Shown here one piece after another: positions 62,601-64,000 of a DNA stretch of 64,000 nucleotides (the first letter of the stretch is position 1; every line of letters starts with the position of its first letter). The stretch covers positions 1 to 64,000 of the forward strand of contig NZ_AUXS01000028.1 in NCBI RefSeq assembly GCF_001625565.1, given 5' to 3'. The stretch is from Pseudoalteromonas luteoviolacea NCIMB 1944 (lineage in GTDB: Bacteria > Pseudomonadota > Gammaproteobacteria > Enterobacterales > Alteromonadaceae). The notes below the pieces were generated by a model. The model was not told the DNA's origin, did no database searches, and saw only the letters and a program-made list of their open reading frames with translations. A program made the position numbers and the translations under genes.

Positions 62601-64000
62601 ATGCCATCAATGCACAAAAAAATCAGGACTTGCCATTTGAAAAGCTGGTCGAGGTGATAAACCCTGATCGCAGTCTTGGGCAGAATCCACTGTTTCAAGT
62701 GATGTTTAATCACCTTGAACAAGATGTGCAACAAGCACTGGATTTACCCGGTGTTGAGGTTGAAAAAGTGGTGGCGCTGCAAGATCAAGCGCAATTTGAT
62801 CTAAGCATCGATTCACGCCTACTTAATAGCGGTGAGCTCATACTCGAGTTTCAGTACAATGCAGCGCTGTATAACACCGAGTATATGCATGCCGTGACGT
62901 CGGCATTTGTTGTGCTATTGAACGAGATCGTGACTGCGCCACAAAACGCAATTGGCAATTTGGCCATTCACTCTCAACAAGCAGCTGCCTTACAGTTGGG
63001 TCAAGGCGAAAAAATTAGCTTACCGGATACATCTTGGCTGCAAAATATCAGTGATCTTGCACAGCGAGATCCCACGCGTACCGCAGTGATATTTAATGAC
63101 CAACACTACAGCTTTGAATGGTTGGAGCATACGTCAAATCGTCTGGCTCATGGCTTAATTGAAAAAGGGTTAGGCATTGAGTCCGTGGTTGGGGTAATGC
63201 AAAGCCGTAAGCCATTGATGCTGGCGAGCACCTTAGCCTGCTTGAAAGCGGGTGCCGCGTATTTGCCACTGGATAAACAATTCCCAGCAGATAAATTACA
63301 GCACATGCTCAATGACAGTGGCTGCCAAGCTTTTATCAGTGACGAAGTTCAATTGGCGGTTGCTTTTGAAGGCGCATTGTTATCACCGCAAATTCTCTTG
63401 AGTGAGCAGCACCAACACATATCACTCCCTGAGGTTGAGCATCATGCAAATCAAACCGCTTATTTAAATTATACCTCGGGCTCAACAGGTAAGGCGAAAG
63501 GTGTGGCTATCGAACTGGGTGCACTTGCGCACTATATCGAGTCAGCTAAGCGCTTTATTAACTTGCAAGCGAATGATGTGGTATTGCAATTTGCCACGGC
63601 AAACTTTGATGCATTTGTCGAACAGTTATTCCCAACTTGGGCAGTGGGCGGTGCGGTATTGCTGCGTGGAGATGCGCTTTGGGATGCCGATACCCTGTAC
63701 CAACAAGCACAAAAACACGATGTCGCTGTGATGGATTTAAGTGCTGCTTATTGGCGTAGCATCAGCGCGAGTTGGGCACGCAAAGCACAGCAGGCCGCGT
63801 TGGACTTGCCAAAACTACGTCAAGTTCACTCTGGGGGTGAAGCCATGTCTGTTGCGGGGATCCAAGATTGGCAAAACACCGGCTTGTCTCATGTGCGGTT
63901 ATTAAACACTTATGGGCCGACAGAAATCGTGGTAGAGGCAGCGATCCACCCCTGCCAAGACTTTACTGCGCGTGAGGGTCAATCAGTGCCGCTAGGCCAT
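59639..64000 (+). CDS. Nonribosomal peptide synthetase starting with fatty-acyl-AMP ligase (partial, runs off the window)
   Basis: The frame is open from ATG 59639 to the last base: 1454 codons, without a stop. Domain order: a FAAL (about residues 1-565) with LQYTSGSTAKPKGVMVSHGN and the FAAL stretch SWLPLFHDMGLIGGLLQPIY, then GGPDFSYRLCIERI; a carrier domain with LGGSS (phosphopantetheine Ser about 620). A condensation domain follows (about 680-1110) with MHHIASDAW, His 807 and Asp 811, and Ala 812 replacing the usual Gly. An adenylation domain begins at about 1120 with YLNYTSGSTGKAKG and NTYGPTEIVVEA and is cut by the window edge. It loads a fatty acid on the carrier, as PvdL does, and passes it to the first amino acid. 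Amino-acid specificity is not predicted here. Confidence 0.93.
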   Translation, partial: MTAITIMDHLAQHAAHQPDKTALVCVDKKAHTPWSFGELYTHSLMVASHIQKYAKAGDRALILMDTGIEYVASFLACQYLGVTAIPSFPPESTKAQHIARTVGIAEDSEAAVVLTTARFTTTVEALVEQVSGSKMLVIDEACEQSEPVERHPAQSDEIAFLQYTSGSTAKPKGVMVSHGNLLANEKAIAEGMQLTEQDVLVSWLPLFHDMGLIGGLLQPIYTGYKLILCSPRYFMERPARWLQLIDQYQATISGGPDFSYRLCIERIKDKQVADLNLSSLRAFFSGAEPIRHDTLLNFAEKYAPLGFKASALYPCYGLAEGTLFVTGSIPAQGAVITAFDNRALASGKAILQHAQDSRDTQDYSHQVSCGVAASEHQVRITCPSSYDEVTEGGIGEIWVSGPSIALGYWRNEQATQETFVEHVGKRWLRTGDVGYFYAGQLYISGRQKDLIIMNGHNVYPQDIERAIEDALSFVRQGRVSAFPVPSEQSGEGIGIAIETANVYRNEVPAEQTALIVRDFIIEQFGNCPELVLLLDQGGLPKTSSGKLQRSACMKLLNEDKLATYGAFTLVDLQQLSTCHGGDDQHQWDDLARGLADMWQNVLRYPVNHNEIDFFALGGSSIKAALLLAKVQEAYHCQIDPTAVFAAHKFGDFCQLVRDSIATGEQQHVIPALAQSTYPLSAQQQRQLFLWQLEPLSSAYHIGASLTLHGDVNEAHLQAAVAHVLAQQGVLRHAYGKDEQGQWQQQLTQQTLNWQCVDHSQQHDSAQTSVWRQAFYQQPFALERGENFRAALVKQPENRYQLVLVMHHIASDAWSFDLVLADISRNYQLLCEGKALTTASSQVNYGDFSAWQQQWLTSADAQKQLAYWQAQLQSNDDEELLVPQHPRQANGPAPMQSQTVQLSYQEVEKLQALAHSHGASLFMLLLSSLQVFFYRYTGKRKPRIGVPVANRRCSELHSLMGFFINTLVQRNELSAQQSFIEVLSATKVHAINAQKNQDLPFEKLVEVINPDRSLGQNPLFQVMFNHLEQDVQQALDLPGVEVEKVVALQDQAQFDLSIDSRLLNSGELILEFQYNAALYNTEYMHAVTSAFVVLLNEIVTAPQNAIGNLAIHSQQAAALQLGQGEKISLPDTSWLQNISDLAQRDPTRTAVIFNDQHYSFEWLEHTSNRLAHGLIEKGLGIESVVGVMQSRKPLMLASTLACLKAGAAYLPLDKQFPADKLQHMLNDSGCQAFISDEVQLAVAFEGALLSPQILLSEQHQHISLPEVEHHANQTAYLNYTSGSTGKAKGVAIELGALAHYIESAKRFINLQANDVVLQFATANFDAFVEQLFPTWAVGGAVLLRGDALWDADTLYQQAQKHDVAVMDLSAAYWRSISASWARKAQQAALDLPKLRQVHSGGEAMSVAGIQDWQNTGLSHVRLLNTYGPTEIVVEAAIHPCQDFTAREGQSVPLGH

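Noticed and set aside
61493..64000. Amino-acid specificity of the adenylation domain
   Set aside because: The domain is cut by the window edge, and assigning code positions by eye would be guesswork.

Overview
The window looks like a chromosomal segment of a marine gammaproteobacterium of the Alteromonadales, most likely Pseudoalteromonas. This is inferred from the SthA and FabR proteins, the leuABCD operon with a leucine attenuator, the chitin-degrading enzymes with ChtBD3-type modules, and an R-body (RebB) locus. No rRNA, tRNA, CRISPR array, IS element or prophage backbone was seen.

Layout. (1) 1-8.8 kb: a run of same-strand, closely spaced genes beginning with a GH19 muramidase/chitinase-like enzyme and a lamin-tail-domain protein. 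It continues with two four-helix membrane proteins, a lipoprotein, several proteins I cannot name, a DUF6765-like protein, a 32-residue membrane peptide and a GNAT acetyltransferase. It reads as one uncharacterised operon. (2) 8.8-12.9 kb: an S24 repressor, a 48-residue RiPP-like precursor, a methyltransferase, a solute-binding protein and small orphans. (3) 13.2-24.4 kb: chitin use (GH18 chitinase, trypsin-like protease with a chitin-binding tail, GH20 hexosaminidase, a porin), two DJ-1/PfpI-type genes, and an AraC/MFS divergent pair. (4) 24.4-29.7 kb: an R-body locus with nine RebB-type paralogues in three subfamilies, a coiled-coil protein, strong hairpins between genes, and a regulator that joins a degenerate NtrC-type AAA+ domain to an AraC DNA-binding domain.

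(5) 30-37.6 kb: a GH97 glucosidase with a LacI-type operator, a cupredoxin plus porin pair, sthA, a fatty-acid desaturase and fabR with a palindromic operator between the last two. (6) 38-49.3 kb: a block of secreted proteins: an M4-like zinc protease, a Hint-domain protein, two long paralogues and a shorter relative that resemble the MACPF/CDC/stonustoxin pore-forming fold, a GEVED-domain protein, and a PKD protein with a GlyGly-CTERM sorting tail. This is the strongest candidate for an undescribed system. (7) 49.4-54.4 kb: leuL, attenuator and leuABCD. (8) 54.4-64 kb: small genes, then a Fur-box-preceded ECF sigma factor, a PvdQ-like acylase, an MbtH protein and the start of an NRPS that opens with a fatty-acyl-AMP ligase. 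The combination parallels pyoverdine biosynthesis: acylated precursor, periplasmic deacylation, iron control. It suggests an iron-regulated siderophore or lipopeptide cluster that continues past the right edge.

Functions are assigned by reading motifs in the translated sequence. No database search was run.
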